From positions 868,001 to 932,000 of the forward strand of contig NZ_CP072197.1 in assembly GCF_018987235.1 (NCBI RefSeq): a stretch of 64,000 bases of DNA, given 5' to 3'. The notes beneath the pieces were generated by a model. That model did not search any database, was not told the DNA's origin, and was given only the letters and a program-made list of their open reading frames with translations. This document shows positions 17,368-27,142 of this stretch, in pieces (positions within the stretch are counted from its first letter, which is position 1; the number at the start of each line of letters is the position of its first letter). Both the position numbers and the translations under genes were made by a program. This DNA is from Lactobacillus crispatus. GTDB taxonomy: Bacteria; Bacillota; Bacilli; Lactobacillales; Lactobacillaceae.

Positions 17368-19409
17368 TTGAAATATTTTAGAAACGATAAACTGGATTTA
17401 GTTAATAAGGAAAAACAACGCTTTGGTTTTAGAAAATTATCAAGCGGAAAAATCGCTTCAGTATTATTAGGGGTAACTATTTTTGGTAGTTTTGCTCTTA
17501 ATGGCCAAGTTGTTAAGGCTAATACAACTACTGATGGCAGTCAACTAACTGCTGTAGTTGATGAGGCAGAGAGTACGCAAAATAATAAAGAACAAGGTGC
17601 TACTTTTAATGAAGAACAATCTGGACAAGATACTTCTGCACAAAATGATGGCAGCCACAGTTCTTTAACTATTACTAGGGACAACTTAGGCCGTGAAGAA
17701 ACTACTGAAGCTGGAACTGGTAAGACCCAAGCAGATAGTACGACCCAAAATGCAAATAGGGGGGTACAACCTCTGATACAAACGGTGTGGGGGATGCTGC
17801 TAGGGTAATACGAACTCGTGCATTAGTTCTTGCACAGCTTGCAATACCAAAGGATGATCAACGAACTGTTCAGGAACAACCTACTGCTGCAGAATTGGTT
17901 AAGACATATCCTAAATTAACCGAAGAAAGTGCTCAAAAGTTGCTTGACTACTACAACAATTTAGGTACTGTTACTGCAATTTTAGATCTGGATGCTACAA
18001 GCTATGGTTCTGGCTGGCTCGAACAAGTCCTTCAAGGACAAGGCTCGGCATTCTTAACCGATGCCTTTGTAAACAAAATGATTAAAACAAAAACTGGAAA
18101 TATGGTTACAGCTGCTAAGGATAAAATTGACGACCAAATTAAGAAACTAACAGATCTGGCAAGTCAATATCCGGATAACCAAGAAATAAAAGATGCAATT
18201 GCCAAGTTAAATGCAGCTAAAGATAGCATGAACGAGGACAGTGTAACAAATGCTGCAGCTATGAAAGATGCTATTGATGCATTAAATAAATATGGTTCTA
18301 AGGATGCATATAAGAAATTAGAAGATGCTGCAAAACATCCAGCAGTAGTTGATAAAGATGGTTTGAAGAGTGCCGTAGCTGAAGCCGATACAGTCAAAGG
18401 CGATTCTAAGTACTACAATGCGAAAAATAAGGATGACTATGACAAGGCCTTAGCAGCAGCCCAAAAGGTAATCGACAACCCAGCTGCGACCCAACAAGAA
18501 GTCGACGATGCCAAGAAAGCATTAGCCGATGCCAAGACAGCGTTGAATGGATCAGCAACCGATAAGGATGCCTTGCAAAAAGACGTTGATGATTCACGCT
18601 TCACCAAGACAAATGACAAATACTACAACGCTAGCCAAGACAAGAAGCAAGCTTACGACAAAGCGCTTGCTCAAGCAGAAAAATTGTTAAACGACAAGAC
18701 TGCTAGCCAAAAGGCAGTAGATGATGCCGTAGCAAACTTAGAAAAGGCTAAGGCAGAGTTGAACGGTGAACCTAACTTCATCGGCGGCGACTACACTCCA
18801 TCAGAGCCATCAACCCCATCTATTGAAACTCCAGCAGAAAAGACCACTGAAAAGATCTTGATGCACGCAGCTTACCTCTACGATAACAAGGGTATTAAGA
18901 TTGATAAGCCAACTGTTAAGAGTTATGTAACTGTTGTAGTTGCAGAAAATCCTGTAACCATTAACGGTATTAAGTACTACAAGGTTGCTGGTAAAGATGA
19001 ATATATCAAGGCTGGAAATATTGATGGTACTTTAAGAGTAATTACCCATAATTCATACATTTACAACAATAAGGGTAAGGCCACTCGTAACAAGGGCATC
19101 AAGCGCTTAGTCAAGAAGACTCGTATCGTAAGAACCTACGGTGCCCCAATCAATATCAAGGGTCACATGATGTACAGAATCGGTAAGAACAGATACATCA
19201 AGGCTAGAAACTTTGAAGGTACTTTGAGAAGACTTTCCCACAATTCATTCGTTTATGATGAAAATGGTAAGGCAACTCGCAATAAAGGTATTAGACGCTT
19301 ATTGAAGAAGTCACGTGTAGTAAGAACCTTTGATGCTCCAGTTAAGATCAACGGACACATGATGTACCGGGTTGACAATGGATACGTTAAGGTTAAGAAC
19401 TTCAAGTAA
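17368..19409 (+). pseudogene. YSIRK/FIVAR/SLAP surface adhesin, split by a frameshift in a G6 run
   Basis: Translation probably starts at TTG 17368 after TTGAGGTGA. The first part has a YSIRK-like signal peptide (FGFRKLSSGKIASVLLGVTIF) and a Gln/Asn/Thr-rich region, then ends at TAA 17806-17808. The frame one base earlier continues from the six-G run at 17759-17764 to 19409. That part holds two FIVAR-type three-helix repeats (DYDKALAAAQKVIDNPAATQ and AYDKALAQAEKLLNDKTASQ) and three SLAP-type repeats ending GYVKVKNFK. Seven G would restore one frame of about 680 residues. It may be a pseudogene, a phase-variable gene, or a homopolymer sequencing error. Confidence 0.8.
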
Positions 19410-19441
19410 TCAGTTTCATTAAGCAAACACACAAATACTTT

Positions 19442-19474
19442 AAAAGAACCGAAGCAAAATTCGGTTCTTTTTTG
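19442..19474 (+). terminator. Terminator of the adhesin gene
   Basis: AAAGAACCGAA pairs with TTCGGTTCTTT around a short loop, followed by six T. It survives intact just before the IS66 left end. Confidence 0.9.
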
Positions 19475-19598
19475 CGCTTACTTAGTTCCCACTTTTCGGT
19501 TATCCTTGTCTCATAGTAAGCGTCAAATAACCGGGTATCTGTTTTAGCCTTCATTTTTCAGGTATTCTAATCTCATCAAATTAATGGAGGTTACGAAT

Positions 19599-19775
19599 AT
19601 GATCGAAAAACAACAACCCATTGTGGCACTTGGACATTTAACTAAGCCTAAAAAGGCTCGTCCACCACGTAATAATTTATTGCTTAATCTAAAAAAGGAT
19701 GACTTAGAACTGAACTTATACAGTAGTTTAGATACTGAAATTATGAATAAGCTGCTTGAGAAAGTCTTATTATGA
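19599..19775 (+). CDS. IS66 element small first open reading frame (TnpA position)
   Basis: This 58-residue, Lys/Leu-rich protein (MIEKQQPIVALGHLTKPKKA...) occupies the place of the IS66 accessory gene tnpA. Its sequence does not show the helix-turn-helix usual there, so function is uncertain. The ATG at 19599 follows TGGAGGTTACG. It overlaps tnpB in an ATGA stop-start junction, indicating coupled translation. Confidence 0.6.
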   Translation: MIEKQQPIVALGHLTKPKKARPPRNNLLLNLKKDDLELNLYSSLDTEIMNKLLEKVLL

Positions 19776-20119
19776 TTAGGCTCAGTGATTTGGGTCAAGT
19801 CTACATCGTTTGCGGCAAGACGGATCTGCGTAAAGGCATTGATGGCCTAGCAACTTTAGTTAAAGAACAGTTTGAACTTGATCCTTTTAGTGGTAAAGTT
19901 TTCCTCTTTTGCGGCGGAAGCAAGGACCGCTTCAAAGCCCTTTATTGGGATGGGCAAGGTTTCTGGCTGTTATACAAAAGATTTGAGAACGGAAAATTGA
20001 ACTGGCCTCGAAATCAAAATGAAGTTCAAGCTTTATCTTCTAAGCAGGTCGACTGGCTAATGAAGGGCTTTGCAATTAGTCCTAAAATAAAGAACACGAA
20101 AGCGCGCGAATTCTACTAA
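19772..20119 (+). CDS. tnpB: IS66 accessory protein TnpB
   Basis: The 115-residue product carries the Orf2 hallmark CGKTDLRKGIDGLATLV and the central block FLFCGGSKDRFKALYWDGQGF, followed by LLYKRFENGKLNWPR. TnpB assists transposition by IS66 elements by an unknown mechanism. The frame is complete and overlaps the preceding gene by four bases. A stem of repeated GCGCGC sequence follows near 20102-20140 and may act as a partial terminator before tnpC. Confidence 0.9.
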   Translation: MIRLSDLGQVYIVCGKTDLRKGIDGLATLVKEQFELDPFSGKVFLFCGGSKDRFKALYWDGQGFWLLYKRFENGKLNWPRNQNEVQALSSKQVDWLMKGFAISPKIKNTKAREFY

Positions 20120-20183
20120 CACTTGACATCGCGCGCTTTTTTGATATTCTTTTAACTAATAAATTTAGGAGGAAGTTTATTAG

Positions 20184-21693
20184 TTAAAAGAAAATTTAGA
20201 AAAGACTATTGCACAACAAGCAACTACTATTCAAAACTTAACTGATGAAATCAAGCTCCTCCGTGAACAAGTAGCTTACTTGACGCAGAAGCGTTATGGC
20301 AAATCTTCAGAATAAATGCCTTTAAATGGGCAAACAAGTCTCTTTGATGAACCTGATGCTCAAGATGATGGAGAACGTCCCCGACGCCGCCGTTCAGACT
20401 ATTACTTATAAGCGTAAAGCTCATAAAAGAAAACGTGCTGATTTATTGGAAAGTATTCCAGCCGAAAAAGGTCATCATGAATTAGGCGACAAGCATTGCC
20501 CTGATTGTCATCATGAACTTACTGAGATTGGCAAGCAGCCAGTGCGCCAGGAAGTAATATTTATTTCAGCTCAGCTTAAGAAACTAGAGCACATCCAGCA
20601 TGTCTACAAATGTGAATACTGCGGTCAAAGGGACTTGACTGATAAGATTATCAAAGCCAAATTGCCTAAAACTCCGTTGAAGCATGGCCTGGGCTCAGCC
20701 TCATTGATTGCTCATACTCTATATCAAAAGTATGAAATGAAGGTTCCTGATTACCGCCAAGAAAACGATTGGCGCAAGCTAGGACTAGATCTGTCACGGC
20801 AAATGCTCAATTACTGGGGATTGAAAAGCAGCGACTATTACTTTAAGCACATGTATAATCTGCTAAAGCAAAAACTATTAAAGCGCCCCATCCTGCATGT
20901 CGATGAAACCTACTATACTGTCTTAGAAAGCGAAACAATCAAGACCTACTATTGGGTCTTCCTTTCAGGCAAACATGATCAATACGGAATTACGCTGTAT
21001 CATCATGATTCACACCGCAGCGGCCAAGTGGCACTTGATTTTTTAGGCAATTACAATGGCTACCTGCACTGCGACATGTGGCAGGCTTATATGCAATTGT
21101 CTCAGGCAACCTTGGTTGGCTGCTGGGCACATGTAAGAGGCAAGTTTGATGAAGCCGTGCCCCAAACCGCTTCGGATAAGTCGTTCGCTAAAAAAGGACT
21201 TAACTATTGCAATCGGATGTTTTATTTAGAACAGACCTGGGAAGCTTTAAACAAACAGGAGCGTTGCCGGTTAAGACAGGAAAAGCTCAAGCCTTGGATG
21301 AAAGAGTTCTTCAACTGGTGCAGGCAAAATAAAGCAACAGTCTTGCCCGGCTCTAAACTTGGCAAGGCTATCAGCTACTCGCTTAAGCATCAAGAAACTT
21401 TCGAGAATGTTTTGCTCGATGGTCATTTAGAATTGTCCAATAATAAGGCTGAACGAGCTGTGAAATCACTCGTTATGGGCAGACGCAATTGGCTCTTTTC
21501 GCAGAGTTTTGCTGGAGTTAAAGCCAGCGGCATTATTTTGAGTTTAATAGAAACAGCCAAAAGAAATGGGCTTGATCCAGAAAAATATTTGAAATATTTG
21601 CTAGAAAAATTGCCAAATGAAAAGGACCTAGAATCAAATACACTTGAAGCTTATTTGCCATGGCAAAAAGAGGTCAAAATCCTTTGTAAATAA
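20184..21693 (+). pseudogene. tnpC: IS66 transposase TnpC, broken
   Basis: The DDE transposase body is still readable: zinc-finger segment CPDCHHEL...CEYCGQ, catalytic blocks LHVDETYY and CDMWQAY, and the end HLELSNNKAERAVKSLVMGR. The 5' part is damaged three ways. The codon expected to start the protein after AGGAGG is TTA (20184). YGKSSE is followed by TAA at 20313-20315, probably from CAA. The reading frame shifts by one between about 20370 and 20400. From a restart at 20326 about 450 residues are open, but the coiled-coil N-terminus is lost. Confidence 0.8.
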
Positions 21694-21773
21694 GGCATGC
21701 GAAAAGGCCACCCCTGGGATGACCTTATTTTTCGTACTTTCAGGCACGCCTGGTTATTTGACGCTTACTTTAT

Positions 21774-23003
21774 TTAATCGTTATTGCTTAATTCTTTAAG
21801 GCCTGGCAAACTCATCATAACAATGAAACTAATGATGTAGAGGGCTGAAAGAAAGCCCATGACAACCGTTAAATTGTAGTGATCCATCAAGATACCGATG
21901 ACAACTGATGAGAAACCACCGATTGCACGGCCAATGTTAACGATGATGTTGTTAGCTGAAGAACGAATCTCAGTTGGGTAGAGGCGACTGATTACTGCAC
22001 CGTAACCACCAAACATCCCATTTGAGAAGAAGCCCATGACTGCACCGATGATGAGTAGAGTAGCCATGTTTTGTGCAAGTGATAAAACATAAACCATGAC
22101 AGCTGAACCGATCAAGAAGATGGCGAAGGCTCTACGTGGACCGAAGTGGTCGAAGATGTTACCGAAGGTCATCATACCGATGCTCATGCCGACGATAGTT
22201 GAGATCATCCAAATACTTGAGCTAGATACGTTTAAGTTCAATTGCTTTTGCACGATGGTTGGTAACCAGTTCATTAAGCCGAAGTAACCAGCGATTTGGA
22301 CGGTCATCATGACCATCAAGCCTAAGCTTTGAAAAGCAAGACGTGGGGTTGAAAACATTTTTTTAATGACATCACGTAATAATGAACCTTTTTCATCTTT
22401 TTTAGCTTGGAGGAATTGATCGCTTTCATGCAAATGTCTTCTGATAAAGACTGTTAAAATTACTGGGACAATTCCGACCAAGAATAGTGCGTGCCAGCCA
22501 GCTGTTGGAATAATCCAAGCCGCAATTAATGCCGCAAAGATCGCACCGATTTGACCACCGACTGCCGCAATTGAGGTCATCTTACCAATTTTGTCGCTTT
22601 CAAAGTTTTCGGCGATTAAGGCAATGCCTACGCCATATTCACCGCCGGCACCAATACCGGCGAGAAAACGTAAAGCGTAAATCTCATAGATGTTGTTGGC
22701 AAAAGCCATTAAACCGGTAGCTAGGGCGAAGATTAAAACCGTGTGTGAGAAAGTTTTAACCCGGCCAATCTTGTCACCTAGGATGCCGAAACAGATACCG
22801 CCGACTAGCATCCCTAAGTTAGTGATTGAGGAGATCAACCCAGCGGCTCCACCAGAGAGGTGCAAATCCGCAATCATTGAACTCATTGCAAACGATAAAA
22901 AAAGCACATCCATGTTTTCAAGCGCAAAACCTGATGAAGTAGAGGCGATAACCCACTTCTGGTTTTTACTTAGTCCATGACTGTGCTGCGTAATATATTT
23001 CAT
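21774..23003 (-). CDS. MFS transporter (metabolite:proton symporter type)
   Basis: The 409-residue membrane protein has about twelve hydrophobic segments, the MFS loop motif GDKIGRVK after helix 2, and the AGIGAGGEYGVG helix seen in organic-acid/sugar symporters. It probably moves a small organic acid or related solute across the membrane with protons, but the substrate is unknown. The ATG at 23003 follows TTGGAGGAA. A TTG fifteen bases upstream is part of that site. Its stop lies five bases from the IS66 right end. Confidence 0.85.
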   Translation of the reverse strand: MKYITQHSHGLSKNQKWVIASTSSGFALENMDVLFLSFAMSSMIADLHLSGGAAGLISSITNLGMLVGGICFGILGDKIGRVKTFSHTVLIFALATGLMAFANNIYEIYALRFLAGIGAGGEYGVGIALIAENFESDKIGKMTSIAAVGGQIGAIFAALIAAWIIPTAGWHALFLVGIVPVILTVFIRRHLHESDQFLQAKKDEKGSLLRDVIKKMFSTPRLAFQSLGLMVMMTVQIAGYFGLMNWLPTIVQKQLNLNVSSSSIWMISTIVGMSIGMMTFGNIFDHFGPRRAFAIFLIGSAVMVYVLSLAQNMATLLIIGAVMGFFSNGMFGGYGAVISRLYPTEIRSSANNIIVNIGRAIGGFSSVVIGILMDHYNLTVVMGFLSALYIISFIVMMSLPGLKELSNND

Positions 23004-23100
23004 ATTTAATTCCTCCAAAACGAATGCTCTCTGTCATCCAATTATTTCTTCGTCTGTATATGATACGCTTTTTGAATAAAGAAACAAGGGTTGCTATGAG

Positions 23101-23136
23101 AAAAAGATCATCCTCTCGTGCTGAAAGAATGATCTA
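23101..23136 (-). terminator. Terminator of the YfcC-family gene
   Basis: On the minus strand AGATCAT and ATGATCT pair and are followed by five T, just beyond the stop of the transporter at 23154-24686. Confidence 0.65.
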
Positions 23137-23153
23137 AAAACTTTGTTTTAAAT

Positions 23154-24686
23154 CTAATATACTAACAATCCGACGCCTAATGCGACTAGACACAAGACAA
23201 ATTCGATTACCAGTAATTTCCAACACCACTTGAACCATTTGTTAAAGTCGATGTTAACCATCATCAAACTCATCAAGATTAATCCGGTTGGGGCAACCAA
23301 GGAAATAAAGCCAAGGCCCCAGTTGTAGGCATCAATTACACTAGCACGGTCGATTCCAACTACATTGGCAAGTGGTGCCATGATTGGCATGGAAAGTACG
23401 GCCAAACCAGATGATGATTGAATGAAGAATCCCAGAATGATGTAGACGATGAACAGGAACCAAATGAAGATTAATGGACTCATGCCAGAAATCTGTTGGC
23501 TGAAGAAGTGCATGATGGTGTCACTGGTGTGACTGTCGTCCATAACAATGGAAACGGCTCTCGCCAACCCGATTGTCAAAGCAACACCAAGCAAATCGCT
23601 AGCACCATCAACGAAGGCTTGCACAACTTTGTGCTCGGAAAGTCCTGAGAAGATAGCCATCAAGTAGCCGGCAGTTAAGAAGACTACCGAAATTTCGGTG
23701 AAGTACCAGCCTTTTTGTTGTACACCCCAGATCATGACGATAAAGGCAATGCCGAAGATGATCAATGATAATTTTTGTTGCCAAGTAAAGTTGGCTGGTT
23801 TGTTAAAGTCGGCATCGTTTAAGTACTTTTCACGATCTTCTTCGTATTGGTCGTAAACAACAGATTTAGTAGGATCTTTACGTACCTTTTCAGCGTAGCG
23901 AATGACATAGATCATACCAACTACCGTACAGATGGCCCACATGGTAATTCTGAGTGGTAAAGCTCTGGCGAAGTTAACACCGGCAGTGTTAGAAGCGATG
24001 ATCGTTGAGAATGGGTTAATGGTTGAAATCATGGTCCCAATACTCGTTCCCAGGAAGATCGTTCCTAGAACTGTCATCGTATCATACCCGGCTAGCAGGA
24101 AGACTGGAATTAGGATTGGGTACATGGCCATCGTTTCTTCGGCAAGACCAAAGGTTGTACCACCAAGAGAAATTAGGCCCATCACAAGGATGATCAACAG
24201 AACTTGCTTACCTTTGATTTTCTTAGATAAAGCCTGCATCCCCGAGTTGATCGCGCCGTTTGCGTGAACGACACCAATACATCCACCTAGGATCAAAACG
24301 AAGGCGATGATGTCGACACTTTGAGCGATACCTTGTACCTGTGAGGTGAAGAACTGATTGATCGCCTGCCACAGGTTAGGCTTCTTTAAATTGATTCTCT
24401 CGTAAGAATTTGGAATAGCGACTGGCTTGTAGATTGTGCCATCCTTAAATTTCTTGACTGCAATGTTGACCTTGTACTTCTTTAAAGTGGCCTGAGTAGC
24501 AGGTTCTTTGTACTTTTTGCCACTTGGTCTGGTAACTACGAAATCTTTATTGCTGGTATCATAAGCAATCGTCGCATAGTTACCGGCAGGAATAACAAAA
24601 GTCAATAGTTGAACAAGCAAAAGTACAATTATGATGACGGTATAGGCCGTCGGAAATTGGTGCTTTTTCTTCTTTTTAGTAGCCAT
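23154..24686 (-). CDS. YfcC-family membrane transporter
   Basis: This polytopic protein (510 residues) belongs to the YfcC/DcuC-like family of the ion-transporter superfamily. It starts with a Lys-rich head and a helix ending FVIPAGNY, has an extracytoplasmic Lys-rich loop (about 40-100), then about eleven helices. Re-entrant-like segments read ILGGCIGVVHANGAI and SSSGLAVLSMPIMAPL. Relatives carry dicarboxylates, basic amino acids or peptides. The sequence does not settle which. TAAGGAGG precedes the start. It is a single-gene unit near a second transporter on the same strand. Confidence 0.85.
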   Translation of the reverse strand: MATKKKKKHQFPTAYTVIIIVLLLVQLLTFVIPAGNYATIAYDTSNKDFVVTRPSGKKYKEPATQATLKKYKVNIAVKKFKDGTIYKPVAIPNSYERINLKKPNLWQAINQFFTSQVQGIAQSVDIIAFVLILGGCIGVVHANGAINSGMQALSKKIKGKQVLLIILVMGLISLGGTTFGLAEETMAMYPILIPVFLLAGYDTMTVLGTIFLGTSIGTMISTINPFSTIIASNTAGVNFARALPLRITMWAICTVVGMIYVIRYAEKVRKDPTKSVVYDQYEEDREKYLNDADFNKPANFTWQQKLSLIIFGIAFIVMIWGVQQKGWYFTEISVVFLTAGYLMAIFSGLSEHKVVQAFVDGASDLLGVALTIGLARAVSIVMDDSHTSDTIMHFFSQQISGMSPLIFIWFLFIVYIILGFFIQSSSGLAVLSMPIMAPLANVVGIDRASVIDAYNWGLGFISLVAPTGLILMSLMMVNIDFNKWFKWCWKLLVIEFVLCLVALGVGLLVY

Positions 24687-24779
24687 AATAAAACCTCCTT
24701 ACTTGTATAACTATTGATTTATAGTTTTATTATACAGTTAAGGTGGTATCTTTTGATAGCGATTTCATATAAATATAAT

Positions 24780-24802
24780 AAAAAAGCCGAGCTTGCCTCG
24801 AC
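24780..24802 (-). terminator. Terminator of the anchored surface protein gene
   Basis: On the minus strand GTCGAG-GCAAG-CTCGGC forms a six-pair stem with one G-T pair, followed by a T run just after the stop codon of the gene at 24810-25589. Confidence 0.75.
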
Positions 24803-24809
24803 CTTCTTG

Positions 24810-25589
24810 TTATTCAGCGTGTTTACCGCGATTTCTGTGCCAGAACTTACGTGTAATATAGATTGCGGCAATTACTATAATCACCAATGGAGTAACCACG
24901 AATTTCAAGATGTTACTGTTACGTTCAGCTTGTACATTAGCATGATTTTTGGCAGTAGCAGGTTTGTTCTTCTTACTTGTTGCCTTTTTCTTATTAGGCT
25001 TACTGCTGGTAGCTGCCTTACTTGGACTAGCATTTTGCTTTTTGTTTAAATTAGAAGTAGCAGAATTTGGCATCTTGTGTTGGTGACGCCATTTGTCTGT
25101 TTTCTTGATTGCTGAATGGCTGTTGTGATTATTCTTTGTTACATTCTGTGAATGTTGTTGATTATGGGGAGTGGTTGCGCTACTACTATCCTTCTTATTT
25201 GGCAAATAGTAGGCACAATCGATGTAGGTGACACCACTTGGATTGTTAGGATCAACTTCAAGGGCACGTCCACCATAAGAGGGATTGCCAGCTATCTCAA
25301 AGTCACCAATTCTCTCTGGTAATTGCCCCATGTTAAAGAATTGCCGCTCAGGGACACCGTTAACCACTTTTACCGTATCGGCATACATGACTTGTAAGGT
25401 TTGACCAGTATATTGATTTATGCAACGCCAATATAATGATTGGTATGTTACATTTTGTTTATTTGTTTCAGATGTTTGTGGTTGATTAGTTTGATCATTT
25501 TCATCAGCTAAAACTGGAGTAGTCGTTAAAAGCAGGGCAGCTGGTAACGCTGCACACAGTTTGATGAGGAATTTTCTTTTGTTTAACAT
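24810..25589 (-). CDS. Membrane-anchored surface protein of unknown function
   Basis: The 259-residue product has a signal peptide (LCAALPAALLLTTTPVLA). A compact domain of about 100 residues follows, with one Cys near each end (YWRCINQY and YIDCAYYLP), which could form a disulfide. Next come a Lys/Asn/Ser/His-rich linker, one transmembrane helix (FVVTPLVIIVIAAIYI) and a basic tail. There is no LPXTG motif, so sortase would not attach it. I do not recognise the domain. The ATG at 25589 follows AGAGGTG. It is a monocistronic gene beside two transporters. Confidence 0.7.
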   Translation of the reverse strand: MLNKRKFLIKLCAALPAALLLTTTPVLADENDQTNQPQTSETNKQNVTYQSLYWRCINQYTGQTLQVMYADTVKVVNGVPERQFFNMGQLPERIGDFEIAGNPSYGGRALEVDPNNPSGVTYIDCAYYLPNKKDSSSATTPHNQQHSQNVTKNNHNSHSAIKKTDKWRHQHKMPNSATSNLNKKQNASPSKAATSSKPNKKKATSKKNKPATAKNHANVQAERNSNILKFVVTPLVIIVIAAIYITRKFWHRNRGKHAE

Positions 25590-25725
25590 TTGTCTCACCT
25601 CTAAATAATAACGCTTACTTTCTACTTAAATTTTAGCGATAACTTTCGATGAATACAAGTTGAGAATAAGCAAAGATTATAGTAAAGTAACTAATGAAAG
25701 CGATTTTACAAAGGGAAGACGAATT

Positions 25726-26058
25726 ATGAGTTTGACTGTTAATCTTTATTACAATGGTAAAAATGGTGATGCCAGAAAGTTCGCACAAGAAATGGAAGAC
25801 AAGGGTATTGCAGGTCGTATTCGTGCCGAAGAAGGCAATGAAAAATATGATTACTTTATCCCAATGGATGATCCTGAGACGGTTTTATTAATCGATAGTT
25901 GGCGTGATCAAAAGGCGCTTGAGGCTCACCATGCTTCACCTATGATGAAGGAATTGGCTGACTTGCGTGAAAAGTATGACTTGCATATGCGCGTTGAACG
26001 CTACATCTCGGATGACAGCGGCGTGCCTACAAGTGATCAAAAGTTTATTCGGAAATAA
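25726..26058 (+). CDS. ABM-type antibiotic biosynthesis monooxygenase-like protein
   Basis: This protein (110 residues) has the fold signature of the ABM/quinol-monooxygenase dimeric alpha-beta barrel family: VNLYYNGKNGDARKFAQEM, then VLLIDSWRDQKALEAHHASPMMKELADL. Such proteins oxidise quinol-like or polyketide compounds without cofactor, though many have no known substrate. The ATG at 25726 follows AAAGGGAAG. An upstream ATG in frame at 25660 lacks a ribosome binding site. It is followed after two bases by a GNAT gene, so the two form an operon. Confidence 0.8.
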   Translation: MSLTVNLYYNGKNGDARKFAQEMEDKGIAGRIRAEEGNEKYDYFIPMDDPETVLLIDSWRDQKALEAHHASPMMKELADLREKYDLHMRVERYISDDSGVPTSDQKFIRK

Positions 26059-26060
26059 AG

Positions 26061-26483
26061 ATGATTAGAAAATATCAAAAGAGCGATTTAGATGCGTTGA
26101 TGCAGATTTGGCTTGAGGGTAACCTTGATGCACACGATTTTATTGATCCAAGTTATTGGCATGATAACTATGAATTGGTGAAAAAAGAGTTGCCGAATGC
26201 TCAGCTGTATGTAGATGAAGAAGAGGGCGAGATAGCTGGTTTTGTAGGGATGCAAGGCGACTATATTGCCGGCATCTTTGTTAAAAGAGATCATCGGGGC
26301 CGCGGTATTGGCGAAAAGCTGATTCACTTTTTGAAGCTAAAGCATGATAAATTGCAGCTGTCGGTGTATGAAAAGAATGAGGCGGCTATTAGTTTTTATC
26401 AAAACCGTGGTTTTAAGTTAGTGAAAAAAGAGATTGATCAAGAGACTAGTGCAGCCGACTGTTTAATGGAGTGGGATGCATAA
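26061..26483 (+). CDS. GNAT-family N-acetyltransferase
   Basis: The 140-residue enzyme has the GNAT acetyl-CoA motif VKRDHRGRGIGEKLI (pattern R/Q-x-x-G-x-G/A) and the C-terminal block YEKNEAAISFYQNRGFK. It would transfer an acetyl group to an amine; small-molecule or protein targets are both possible. The start lies two bases after the ABM gene stop, so translation is likely coupled. It resembles YjaB-like acetyltransferases, but I cannot name the substrate. Confidence 0.85.
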   Translation: MIRKYQKSDLDALMQIWLEGNLDAHDFIDPSYWHDNYELVKKELPNAQLYVDEEEGEIAGFVGMQGDYIAGIFVKRDHRGRGIGEKLIHFLKLKHDKLQLSVYEKNEAAISFYQNRGFKLVKKEIDQETSAADCLMEWDA

Positions 26484-26549
26484 AAGTTATGCCTAGGAAT
26501 TTATAATAAGTATTTTTTCACAATGGACTAGCGGTATTAAGCTTAAAGT

Positions 26550-26801
26550 AATAAAAGTCAGGAAAAGCATGGTGTTGAGATGTCAGAAATTGCTTTAGCT
26601 TGGGAATAGGCTAAGGGTATCACTGCTCCAATTGTTGGTTCAACGAAGATCAAACACCTTGAATTAGCTGTGAATTCGATGGACGTAGAGCTCACACTAG
26701 ATGAAGTAAACTATTTTGATGAATTGTATGTGCCACACCCAATTATCGGTGCAATTAATCAAAATCCACCTGAGGGCACAGTGGTTTTAGATAGGAAATA
26801 G
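26550..26801 (+). pseudogene. Aldo/keto reductase C-terminal remnant
   Basis: The frame KHGVEMSEIALAWE, then TAG at 26607-26609, then AKGITAPIVGSTKIKHLELA and LDEVNYFDELYVPHP, matches the NADPH-binding end of aldo/keto reductases. The barrel itself is missing and the remaining tail has an internal stop. It is a dead fragment. Confidence 0.85.
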
Positions 26802-26811
26802 AGTAAAGAAG

Positions 26812-27132
26812 TGTCTGGGAAAAAACTAACTTCCAGGCCATGAAAAAAGCGATGAACTTTATAAGAAGTCATCACTCTTTTTGTATACTTTAAACCCATT
26901 CCTTGATATTATTTAATCACCACAAAAAACAATAGAAAGTGGGCTTAAATTAGATTTTTCTATCCCTGCAAAGCACATTGCCAGTGTTATCAGTGAATTC
27001 GTTGATTCTATTCCTAACGAAGTTATCTTAGAAACCACTTCTAATACAGGCAGACCTGCATATCACCCGGCAATGATGCTTAAGATTTTACTCTTTGCTT
27101 ATTCTAGAAGAGTTTTTTCCAAGACACGTTAA
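26812..27132 (+). mobile_element. IS1182-family relic (left part)
   Basis: LDFSIPAKHIASVISEFVDS and the following NTGRPAYHPAMMLKILLFAY (frame 26950) are the N-terminal segment of an IS1182-type transposase. It stops at TAA 27130-27132, and the catalytic part is absent. A TGTCTGGGA motif near 26814 may be the left end, and a hairpin at 26848-26880 may be part of it. The relic ends directly at the cfa terminus. Confidence 0.7.
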
Positions 27133-27142
27133 TATTTTTAAA

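Larger units (their letters stand above)
19516..21768 (+). mobile_element. IS66-family insertion sequence
   Basis: Terminal inverted repeats begin GTAAGCGTCAAATAACC at both ends (19516 onward; complement ending at 21768), enclosing orf1, tnpB and a broken tnpC. The 2253-bp length and three-gene layout fit IS66. The 8-bp target duplication expected for IS66 is not evident at the borders, which suggests later change or recombination at one end. The right end lies five bases from the stop codon of the convergent MFS gene. Confidence 0.85.

Noticed and set aside
21769-21776. Eight-base target duplication of the IS66 element
   Set aside because: The bases outside the left end (GTCTCATA) do not match those outside the right end.
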